Shown here in pieces: positions 27,949-34,751 of a stretch of DNA of 64,000 nt. The first letter of the stretch is position 1; each line of letters begins with the position of its first letter. The DNA comes from Streptomyces spiroverticillatus (GTDB taxonomy: Bacteria; Actinomycetota; Actinomycetes; Streptomycetales; Streptomycetaceae). Below the pieces are notes generated by a model. That model had not been told where the DNA came from and did no database searches. It saw only the letters and a program-made list of their open reading frames with translations. The stretch lies in the NCBI GenBank assembly GCA_014650415.1, contig BMUX01000018.1:1-64000 (forward strand), read 5' to 3'. The position numbers and the translations under genes were made by a program.

Positions 27949-28502
27949 GTCTGCCGGGGGCCGACGAGCTGTTCCGTACGACCGGGGGAATGGGCCTGCA
28001 AGCCGCGGGCCGCAGGTCCGGGGCGAACGGTGAGCCCCGCATCCCGGCACCCGCCGGGGAGAGCGAGCCCGCACCCGTGGAGTCCGGCGAGGGCCCCGAG
28101 CACGGGGTCGCCGCCGACGCCGCGGGACAGCAGCGGACCCGGGGCGCGGAGGCCGCACCCCCGCCCGCCGCCCCCCAGCCGCCCGCCAACCGCCCCCAGG
28201 AAGCCCCTGGAGCGCCTCGTGGAGCCGCGCCGGGCTCCACGGGGGCCCAGCCCCGCCGACGCGGCGGAAGGGGCGCCAACCGGCGTCCCAGCGGTCGCGA
28301 GCGGCACGACGAGAAGATCACGGTCTACGTCTCCGCCGAGGAGCTGATGGACCTGGAGCACGCCCGACTGGTGCTCCGCGGCGAGCACGGGCTCGCCGTC
28401 GACCGGGGACGGATCGTCCGCGAGGCGGTCGCCGTCGTCCTCGCCGACCTGGAGTCCCGGGGCGACGCGAGCATCCTCGTACGTCGCCTGCGCGGGCGCT
28501 GA
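27933..28502 (+). CDS. RHH-like small partner protein of ParA
   Basis: 189 aa. Residues 1 to about 120 are a Pro/Ala/Gly/Arg-rich disordered arm. The last 65 residues, beginning HDEKITVYVSAEELMDLEHA, are compact with a beta strand and two helices that look like a ribbon-helix-helix DNA-binding fold. It starts at GTG 27933 within the end of parA (GGGAGG at 27917-27922). Translational coupling suggests a ParA partner or DNA adaptor. No family name is claimed. Confidence 0.75.
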   Translation: MSRRVSLPGADELFRTTGGMGLQAAGRRSGANGEPRIPAPAGESEPAPVESGEGPEHGVAADAAGQQRTRGAEAAPPPAAPQPPANRPQEAPGAPRGAAPGSTGAQPRRRGGRGANRRPSGRERHDEKITVYVSAEELMDLEHARLVLRGEHGLAVDRGRIVREAVAVVLADLESRGDASILVRRLRGR

Positions 28503-28568
28503 GCGGTGCGGGGGTAGCCTCGGCTGCCTCCCACCCCGTTGTTCCGCCCGCACTCAGGACCCTCTTTG

Positions 28569-29561
28569 ATGCCGCCCGCCCCGCCCGACGACGTATCCGG
28601 CCGCCCCGCGCGCCGCCGCCCACTGGGGCGCGGTGCGGGGGCGGAGGCGTTTGTGGAGCCGGTGCCGGTGCCTGCTGCTTCCGTTCCTGTGGAGGCGTCG
28701 GTGCCGGTGCTCGCGGAGGAACTCGTCGACGTACCTCAAGAGGCGCCTGAAACTGCGCCCGAGGCCGGTGACGGGAAGTTCACCGTGCGGCTGGCGAACT
28801 TCGAGGGGCCGTTCGACCTGCTGCTCCAGCTGATCTCCAAGCACAAGCTGGACGTCACCGAGGTCGCGCTGTCCAAGGTGACCGACGAGTTCATGGCGCA
28901 CATCCGGGCCATGGGGCCCGACTGGGACCTGGACCAGACGACCGAGTTCCTGGTGGTCGCCGCCACACTGCTCGATCTCAAGGCCGCGCGGCTGCTGCCC
29001 GCCGCGGAGGTGGAGGACGAGGCGGACCTCGCACTGCTCGAGGCGCGCGATCTGCTGTTCGCGCGGCTGCTCCAGTACCGGGCGTACAAGAGGATCGCGG
29101 GGATCTTCGAGGAGCGGTGGGAGGCCGAGGGGCGGCGGTATCCGCGCACTGTGGGTCTGGAGGAGCAGCTCGCGGAACTGCTGCCGGACGTGGTGATCAG
29201 TATCGGCGCGGAGGGATTCGCGAAACTGGCGGTCAAGGCGATGCAGCCGAAGCCGAAGCCCGAGGTGTACGTCGACCACATCCACGCGCCCCTGGTGTCC
29301 GTGCAGGAGCAGGCCGGGGTGGTGGTGGGGCTGCTGCGCGAGCGGGGCACGGCGAGCTTCCAGGAGCTGATCGGGGACGCCCCGGACACCCTCACCGTCG
29401 TCGCCCGTTTCCTGGCGCTGCTGGAGCTGTACCGGGAGAAGGCGGTCGAGCTGGACCAGGAGCAGGCGCTGGGCGACCTGCAGGTGACCTGGGTGGGAGC
29501 TGCGTCCGGGGACCTGGCGGTGACCGGGGAATTCGATCTCGTGGTGGAGCAGAAGGAGTGA
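28569..29561 (+). CDS. scpA: Segregation and condensation protein A
   Basis: 330 aa from ATG 28569 (AGGA 28556-28559). A variable 75-residue N-terminus precedes the kleisin domain KFTVRLANFEGPFDLLLQLI, with ISKHKLDVTEVALSKVTDEF and TTEFLVVAATLLDLKAARLL. The C-terminal winged helix contains SFQELIGDAPDTLTVVARFL. ScpA bridges the SMC heads and binds ScpB. It overlaps scpB by four bases. Confidence 0.95.
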   Translation: MPPAPPDDVSGRPARRRPLGRGAGAEAFVEPVPVPAASVPVEASVPVLAEELVDVPQEAPETAPEAGDGKFTVRLANFEGPFDLLLQLISKHKLDVTEVALSKVTDEFMAHIRAMGPDWDLDQTTEFLVVAATLLDLKAARLLPAAEVEDEADLALLEARDLLFARLLQYRAYKRIAGIFEERWEAEGRRYPRTVGLEEQLAELLPDVVISIGAEGFAKLAVKAMQPKPKPEVYVDHIHAPLVSVQEQAGVVVGLLRERGTASFQELIGDAPDTLTVVARFLALLELYREKAVELDQEQALGDLQVTWVGAASGDLAVTGEFDLVVEQKE

Positions 29562-30178
29562 CGGGGTTGAGCGGGCAGGAACTGCGCGGGGCGCTGGAGG
29601 CCGTCCTGATGGTCGTCGACGAGCCCGCGACGGCCGAGCACCTGGCGAAGGTCCTGGACGTCAAGGAGCGCGAGGTCACGGACGCGCTGCGGGAGCTGGC
29701 GGACGAGTACACCGTGCAGGGGCGCGGTTTCGAGCTGCGGCTGGTGGCGGGCGGCTGGCGGTTCTACTCGCGGGCGGCGTACGCGGAGGCCGTCGAGGCC
29801 TTCGTACTGGACGGGCAGCAGGCGCGGCTCACCCAGGCGGCCCTGGAGACCCTGGCGGTCGTCGCCTACCGGCAGCCGGTGTCCCGCTCGCGCGTTTCGG
29901 CCGTACGAGGAGTCAACTGCGACGGGGTCATGCGCACCCTCCTCCAGCGGGGTCTGGTCGGGGAGGCGGGCACGGAACCCGAAACAGGTGCGATCCTGTA
30001 CAGGACGACGAACTACTTTCTGGAGCGGATGGGCCTGCGAGGCCTGGACGAGCTCCCGGAGCTCGCGCCCTTCCTCCCCGAGGCAGATGCGATCGAGGCC
30101 GAGACGCAAGAGGGTGTGCCGTCGTTCGATCCGGACGCCCCGGAGACTGACGCAGACGACGACAAGACGGATTTTTGA
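29558..30178 (+). CDS. scpB: Segregation and condensation protein B
   Basis: 206 aa from GTG 29558, overlapping the scpA stop; TTG 29567 is an in-frame alternative with AAGGAG at 29553. Tandem winged helices include LRGALEAVLMVVDEPATAEH, the central RLTQAALETLAVVAYRQPVS, and SAVRGVNCDGVMRTLLQRGL. The tail is acidic. It dimerises and binds ScpA in the SMC condensin complex. Its last base overlaps the start of the pseudouridine synthase gene. Confidence 0.95.
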   Translation: MTGLSGQELRGALEAVLMVVDEPATAEHLAKVLDVKEREVTDALRELADEYTVQGRGFELRLVAGGWRFYSRAAYAEAVEAFVLDGQQARLTQAALETLAVVAYRQPVSRSRVSAVRGVNCDGVMRTLLQRGLVGEAGTEPETGAILYRTTNYFLERMGLRGLDELPELAPFLPEADAIEAETQEGVPSFDPDAPETDADDDKTDF

Positions 30179-31554
30179 TGCGAAGCAACGACAGGAACAG
30201 CAGCGGCGGCAACGACCGGAACCAGCGGGGTGCGGGTAACGGACGCGGCCCCGCTGGTGGCGGGCGCGGCGGTGCGGGCGGCGGACGAGGCGCGGGCTCC
30301 GGCTCGGGCTCGGCGGGCGGCGGCCGTGGCGGTGCCGGCGGCCGTGGTGCCTCCGGCGGCTCCCGTTCGGGCGGAGGCCAGGGCTTCGGCGGCGGCTCCG
30401 GCGGCGGCCGTGGCGGCTCCGGTGGCGGTCGCGGTGGTTCGGGCGGCGGTCAGGGCTTCGGTGGCGGCCGTGGTACGTCCGGCGGCGGCCGTGACTCCAG
30501 GGACTTCCGCGACTCCCGTGATTCCCGCGACTCCCGTGACGGCGACCGCGAGCAGCGGGCACGCCGTCCCCGTCCCGAGGAGCGGCGCTACGACGTAGGC
30601 CCCTCCGCCACCCACGAGGGTCCCCGCAGCGGCCGCGGCGATTCCGCGCGCGGCGGTGCCAAGGGCGGCCCGAAGGCCCCGAAGACCCCGCAGAAGCCGG
30701 GTCGTCGCGGCAACTACAACGCCGGCGCCTCCCGCCCGCGCGAGCTCGACGCCAAGATCGAGCAGCGCAACCGGGACCGCTACGCGGGCAAGCCCGACAT
30801 CAAGATCGAGAAGACCTTCCCGGGTGCCGAGCAGGAGGGCGAGCGCCTCCAGAAGATCCTCGCCCGCGCCGGCATGGGCTCGCGGCGTGCGTGCGAGGAG
30901 CTCATCGAGCAGGCCCGCGTCGAGGTCAACGGCAAGATCGTCGTCGAGCAGGGCATGCGGGTCGACCCGCACAAGGACGAGATCAAGGTCGACGGCCTGA
31001 CCGTCGCCGCCCAGTCGCACCTGTTCTTCGCGCTGAACAAGCCCGCGGGCGTCGTCGCGACGATGGGCGACCCGGACGGCCGCCAGAACCTCAACGACTA
31101 CGTGAACAACCGCGAGACGCGGCTGTTCCACGTGGGCCGTCTCGACACCGAGACCGAGGGCATCATCCTGCTCACCAACCACGGCGAGCTGGCGCACCGT
31201 CTGACGCACCCCAAGTACGGCGTGAAGAAGACCTACCTGGCCGCCATCCAGGGCCCGCTCCCGCGCGAGCTGGGCAAGCGCCTCAAGGACGGCATCGAGC
31301 TGGAGGACGGGTACGCCCGCGCCGACCACTTCCGCGTGGTCGAGAACACCGGCAAGAACTACCTGGTCGAGGTGACCCTCCACGAGGGCCGCAAGCACAT
31401 CGTCCGCCGCATGCTGGCGGAGGCGGGCTTCCCCGTCGACCGTCTGGTGCGCACGTCCTTCGGGCCGATCGCGCTGGGCGACCAGAAGTCCGGCTGGCTG
31501 CGCCGCCTCACCAACACCGAGGTCGGCATGCTGATGAAGGAAGTCGGTCTGTAA
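30178..31554 (+). CDS. RsuA/RluB family pseudouridine synthase with Gly-rich arm
   Basis: 458 aa. Residues 1 to about 110 are extremely Gly/Arg/Ser rich (GGGRGGAGGGRGAGSG and similar), then a basic linker. The S4 domain is RLQKILARAGMGSRRACEEL. The catalytic domain has GRLDTETEGIILLTNHGELA with the catalytic Asp, and HEGRKHIVRRMLAEAGF. RsuA/RluB enzymes isomerise a uridine in 16S or 23S rRNA. The RGG-like arm is absent from E. coli RsuA and may help RNA binding. ATG 30178 overlaps the scpB stop (TGATG). The operon ends with a strong terminator. Confidence 0.92.
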   Translation: MRSNDRNSSGGNDRNQRGAGNGRGPAGGGRGGAGGGRGAGSGSGSAGGGRGGAGGRGASGGSRSGGGQGFGGGSGGGRGGSGGGRGGSGGGQGFGGGRGTSGGGRDSRDFRDSRDSRDSRDGDREQRARRPRPEERRYDVGPSATHEGPRSGRGDSARGGAKGGPKAPKTPQKPGRRGNYNAGASRPRELDAKIEQRNRDRYAGKPDIKIEKTFPGAEQEGERLQKILARAGMGSRRACEELIEQARVEVNGKIVVEQGMRVDPHKDEIKVDGLTVAAQSHLFFALNKPAGVVATMGDPDGRQNLNDYVNNRETRLFHVGRLDTETEGIILLTNHGELAHRLTHPKYGVKKTYLAAIQGPLPRELGKRLKDGIELEDGYARADHFRVVENTGKNYLVEVTLHEGRKHIVRRMLAEAGFPVDRLVRTSFGPIALGDQKSGWLRRLTNTEVGMLMKEVGL

Positions 31555-31585
31555 GGACTGTTCTGGCTTCTTGTCCGGCTTCTTG

Positions 31586-31633
31586 AGCCCGGGGCCGGGA
31601 TCTGCTGACGCAGGTTCCGGCCCCGGGCTTTTT
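31586..31633 (+). terminator. Terminator of the parA-scpAB-rsuA unit
   Basis: Perfect 13-bp stem AGCCCGGGGCCGG (31586-31598) with 31617-31629, an 18-base loop and TTTT. It lies 31 bases after the synthase stop. Confidence 0.9.
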
Positions 31634-31640
31634 GCTGCCC

Positions 31641-31681
31641 TTGCGGGGATGGCGGTGCCGCCTTTATAGTCAACCTGACCA
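31641..31681 (+). promoter_or_regulatory. pnuC-nrtR promoter with NrtR-like operator
   Basis: TTGCGG (31641-31646), an 18-base spacer and TATAGT (31665-31670) make a good promoter 33 bases before the pnuC start. TAGTCAACCTGACCA (31667-31681) is a near-perfect inverted repeat (TAGTCA-N3-TGACcA) that overlaps the -10 and start point. Its form resembles operators described for NUDIX-related NrtR regulators, and an NrtR-like gene lies in the same unit. Autoregulation is inferred. Confidence 0.72.
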
Positions 31682-31702
31682 TTGAGGGCGGGAGGTGCGG
31701 CG

Positions 31703-32293
31703 ATGGACTGGACGGAGGTCGTCGGGTTCGTCGCCGGGGCGCTGTGCGTCTGGCTGATCGGGCGCCAGCACGTCGCCAACTGGCCGCTGGGCATGGCGGC
31801 CAACCTCCTGTTCGCCGTGCTCTTCTCCCGGGCCGGGCTGTACGCCGACGCGGGACTCCAGCTCGTCTTCACCGCCCTCGCCGCGTACGGCTGGTGGGCC
31901 TGGACCCACGGGGGTGGACCAGGCCTGCGGCTGCCGGTCCGGCGCACACGCCGGTCCGAGTGGCTGCTGCTCGGCGCGGCGGGGGCGGTGGGGACGGCAG
32001 CCGTCACCGTGCTGCTCCAGCGGGCCACCGACTCGACCGTGCCGTTCTGGGACGCGTCGACGGCGGTGCTGTCGCTGCTGGCGACCTACGGCCAGTGCCG
32101 GAAGCTCGTCGAGTCCTGGTGGCTGTGGCTGGCGGCGGACGTGGTGCACGTGCCGGTGTACGTGTCCAAGGGGCTGTGGCTGACCGCGCTCCTGTACGCG
32201 GTGCTGGCGGTGCTCTGTGTGGTCGGGCTGCGGGAGTGGCGTCGGGATCTGCGAGGGCGGGAGCGGATGTTGCGTACGGAGGCGAGAAGGTGA
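31703..32293 (+). CDS. pnuC: PnuC-like nicotinamide riboside/mononucleotide transporter
   Basis: 196 aa with about seven hydrophobic helices. PnuC hallmarks are NLLFAVLFSRAGLYADAGLQ, LAAYGWWAW and a C-terminal LWLAADVVHVPVYVSKGLWL. PnuC facilitates diffusion of nicotinamide riboside, which is trapped by phosphorylation inside. ATG 31703 follows GGGAGG (31690-31695). It overlaps the next gene by four bases, forming a NAD-related operon with the NrtR-type regulator and ADP-ribosylglycohydrolase. Confidence 0.9.
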   Translation: MDWTEVVGFVAGALCVWLIGRQHVANWPLGMAANLLFAVLFSRAGLYADAGLQLVFTALAAYGWWAWTHGGGPGLRLPVRRTRRSEWLLLGAAGAVGTAAVTVLLQRATDSTVPFWDASTAVLSLLATYGQCRKLVESWWLWLAADVVHVPVYVSKGLWLTALLYAVLAVLCVVGLREWRRDLRGRERMLRTEARR

Positions 32294-33060
32294 CAGGAAA
32301 CGACATCCCCGAGGGGTACGACCCGAAAGCATTCGAACCCTTCGCGGTCACGGTCGATCTCGCGGTGTTCACCGTGCGGGAGGCCGTGCTGCACGTCCTG
32401 CTGATCCGGCGCGGGCAGGCCCCCTATGCGGGGGCGTGGGCGCTGCCCGGGGGCTTCGTACTGCCCGACGAGTCGGCCGAGCGGGCCGCGCTGCGGGAAC
32501 TGGCCGAGGAGACCGGGCTGTCGCGGGAGCGGGCGTCGGGGCTGCACCTGGAGCAGTTGCGCACCTACAGCGACCCGGACCGGGATCCGCGGATGCGGGT
32601 GGTGTCGGTGGCCTTCGCCGCGCTCGTCCCCGACCTGCCGGAGCCGAGTGGGGGCGGGGACGCGGCGGAGGCGCAGTGGGTGGCGCTGGACGGCTCGTTG
32701 AGGTCGCCGCTGGCCTTCGACCACGGGCGGATCCTCGCCGATGCGCGGCGCAGGATCGGCGACAAGCTGGAGTACACCTCGCTCGCGATGGGCTTCTGCC
32801 CGCCGGAGTTCACGCTCGGAGAGCTTCAGCAGGTGTACGAGACGGTGTGGGGCGTGGCGTTGGACCGGCCCAACTTCCGGCGCAAGGTGCTGGCGACGCC
32901 CGGGTTCGTGGAGCCCGTGGGCGGGGCGGCGCAGCGGCGTACCGGGGGGCGGGGGAAGCCGGCGGCACTGTACCGGGCGGGGAGGGCAGTGGTGTTGCAT
33001 CCGCCGCTGCTGAGGCCCGTTGTTGATTCAGCTGGTGACACTTCTGGGGAAGGGGCTTGA
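32290..33060 (+). CDS. NUDIX-winged-helix protein (NrtR-type NAD regulator)
   Basis: 256 aa from GTG 32290 (GGAGG 32278-32282). Residues about 20-150 form a NUDIX domain with an intact box, GGFVLPDESAERAALRELAE followed by ETGL, so hydrolysis of an ADP-ribose-like compound is possible. The C-terminal FTLGELQQVYETVWGVALDR and NFRRKVLATPGFV are the NrtR winged helix. NrtR proteins sense ADP-ribose or NAD and repress NAD biosynthesis or salvage genes. An operator-like repeat lies at the operon promoter (31667-31681). Confidence 0.9.
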   Translation: MTGNDIPEGYDPKAFEPFAVTVDLAVFTVREAVLHVLLIRRGQAPYAGAWALPGGFVLPDESAERAALRELAEETGLSRERASGLHLEQLRTYSDPDRDPRMRVVSVAFAALVPDLPEPSGGGDAAEAQWVALDGSLRSPLAFDHGRILADARRRIGDKLEYTSLAMGFCPPEFTLGELQQVYETVWGVALDRPNFRRKVLATPGFVEPVGGAAQRRTGGRGKPAALYRAGRAVVLHPPLLRPVVDSAGDTSGEGA

Positions 33061-33062
33061 CG

Positions 33063-34112
33063 ATGACTGCTGCACAGGCGAAGAGGGCCGCCACCGGGGC
33101 GATGGTGGGGCTCGCGCTCGGGGACGCGCTCGGCTTTCCGACCGAGTTCAACGACGTACCGTCGATTCTGGCGAAGTGCGGGCCGTGGCGGGAGATGGAG
33201 CTGCCGAAGAAGGCGTTCGTCTCGGACGACACGCAGATGACGCTGGCGCTCGGTCGTGGGCTGCGCACCGCCCTGGCGCGGGGGCCGCTGGGGCCGAGGC
33301 GGATGGAGCGGCCGGTGCGGGAGGAGTTCGTCGACTGGTACCACTCCCCGGAGAACAACCGGGCGCCCGGGCGGACCTGCATGGTCGCCTGCCGGCTGCT
33401 CGACAGCGACCTGCCCTGGCAGAAGGCCTCGCAGGTCGGCTCCAAGGGGTGCGGGGCGAATATGCGGGTGGCGCCGGTGGGGCTGGTGCCGGGGCTGAGC
33501 GAGCGGGAGCGGGCGGGGGCGGCGCAGTTGCAGTCGGCGCTGACGCACGGGCATCCGACGGGGCTGGCGGCGAGCGATCTCACGGCGCGGGCGGTGTACT
33601 TGCTGGCGCAGGGGGTGGAACCGGCTGGGCTGGTAGGGCAGTTGAGGTCGTACGCGCTGGAGAGCCGGGAGCGGTACGAGTCGTTGTGGCTCGGGGATCT
33701 CTGGACCTACTCCCAGGACCCGACACCGTCGCACTTCATGGCACGGGGGTGGGACGAATGTCTGGCGGTGCTGGAGGGGCTGGAGGCGGCCCTGCGGGAC
33801 CGCTCGGCGCGGGCGGCGCTGGAGGAGACGGATCCGTGTCTGGTCACGGGGGACGGGTGGGTGGCGGAGGAGGCGCTGGGGACGGCCCTGCTGTGCTTCC
33901 TGATGTTCCCGGAGGAACCGCTTCTGGCTCTGCGCCGGGCGGCGTGCACGAAGGGGGACTCGGACTCCATCGCGTGCCTGGCGGGGGCTTTTGCGGGGGC
34001 TCATCTGGGGGTGGGGGCTTGGCCTGGGGAGTGGGTGGAGCGGGTGGAGTACCGGGGGGAGTTGGTGGGGTTGGGGGAGGGGTGGGACGGGGTGGAGCGG
34101 ACAGGGTCGTAA
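33063..34112 (+). CDS. ADP-ribosylglycohydrolase family protein
   Basis: 349 aa from ATG 33063 (AAGGGG 33050-33055), two bases after the regulator stop. Family metal-binding motifs are GLALGDALGFP near the start, FVSDDTQMTLALGRG, GSKGCGANMRVAPVGL and the C-terminal TKGDSDSIACLAGAFAGAHL, all intact. These enzymes remove ADP-ribose from proteins or small substrates, releasing ADP-ribose, the kind of ligand NrtR senses. The last 112 bases overlap the convergent lipoprotein gene. The C-terminal 30 residues are low complexity and beyond the fold. Confidence 0.92.
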   Translation: MTAAQAKRAATGAMVGLALGDALGFPTEFNDVPSILAKCGPWREMELPKKAFVSDDTQMTLALGRGLRTALARGPLGPRRMERPVREEFVDWYHSPENNRAPGRTCMVACRLLDSDLPWQKASQVGSKGCGANMRVAPVGLVPGLSERERAGAAQLQSALTHGHPTGLAASDLTARAVYLLAQGVEPAGLVGQLRSYALESRERYESLWLGDLWTYSQDPTPSHFMARGWDECLAVLEGLEAALRDRSARAALEETDPCLVTGDGWVAEEALGTALLCFLMFPEEPLLALRRAACTKGDSDSIACLAGAFAGAHLGVGAWPGEWVERVEYRGELVGLGEGWDGVERTGS

Positions 34113-34744
34113 GGAGGGATGGTCAGCAGGGCCGGGATGGCGGGCTTGTTGGTGCAGTGGAGTTGGGCGGCCATGGTGCGGGCGAGGGCGCCGGCGACGC
34201 GGCTGCGGAGTTCGGGGGTGAAGCCGTCCAGGTTCTTGGCGTTGAGGCGCACCGAGAGGGGGATCTGCTCCTGCTGGGCGGGGTGGGAGCCGGCGACCTT
34301 GCAGGGGAAGGCGTAGCGGGAGTCGTCCTCGTGGAGCCACCAGCCGGAGAGGACGTCGCCGCCTGCTTTGTGCCAGCCTGTTCGTGCTGCGGTGGAGAGT
34401 GGCCAACCGAGCCACCCCACCCGCACTGTGAGGGAGTTGCGTGACCCGGCTGGGCCGAAGACGCAGGGCGTCGCGCCGGGGTCGAAGTCGTTGTCGCCCG
34501 GCTGCCACGCCCGTGCCGTCTCAGACAGTTCAGCAACCAGCTTCCTCAGCGGAATGCCCGTATTGGCGTACGCGACTTCCTTGCCGCCCATGGAACCGGC
34601 AACGGCGTCCACGTTGGCTGAACCGACAAGCGAACCGCAGATCTCTTGTCCCGCCGACGGTCCATTGCGAGCAGGAGCCGAGCATCCTGTTGCGAGGAGT
34701 GCGACCGCGAGAAGGGCGTACATGGGCGCGCTGTGCTTGTTCAT
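34001..34744 (-). CDS. Predicted lipoprotein of the WXG-like module
   Basis: 247 aa. The signal peptide NKHSAPMYALLAVALLATGC ends in a lipobox-like LLATGC, so the protein is probably anchored at Cys 21. The mature part has VDAVAGSMGGKEVAYANTGI and several Trp and Cys residues (CVFGPAG, FPCKVAG, LHCTNKPA), which look like an extracytoplasmic domain. The Pro/Ser/Thr-rich final 40 residues are antisense to the ADP-ribosylglycohydrolase gene (112-base overlap). It starts seven bases after the large WXG-like gene. I do not recognise the family. Confidence 0.72.
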   Translation of the reverse strand: MNKHSAPMYALLAVALLATGCSAPARNGPSAGQEICGSLVGSANVDAVAGSMGGKEVAYANTGIPLRKLVAELSETARAWQPGDNDFDPGATPCVFGPAGSRNSLTVRVGWLGWPLSTAARTGWHKAGGDVLSGWWLHEDDSRYAFPCKVAGSHPAQQEQIPLSVRLNAKNLDGFTPELRSRVAGALARTMAAQLHCTNKPAIPALLTIPPYDPVRSTPSHPSPNPTNSPRYSTRSTHSPGQAPTPR

Positions 34745-34751
34745 GGTTCCT

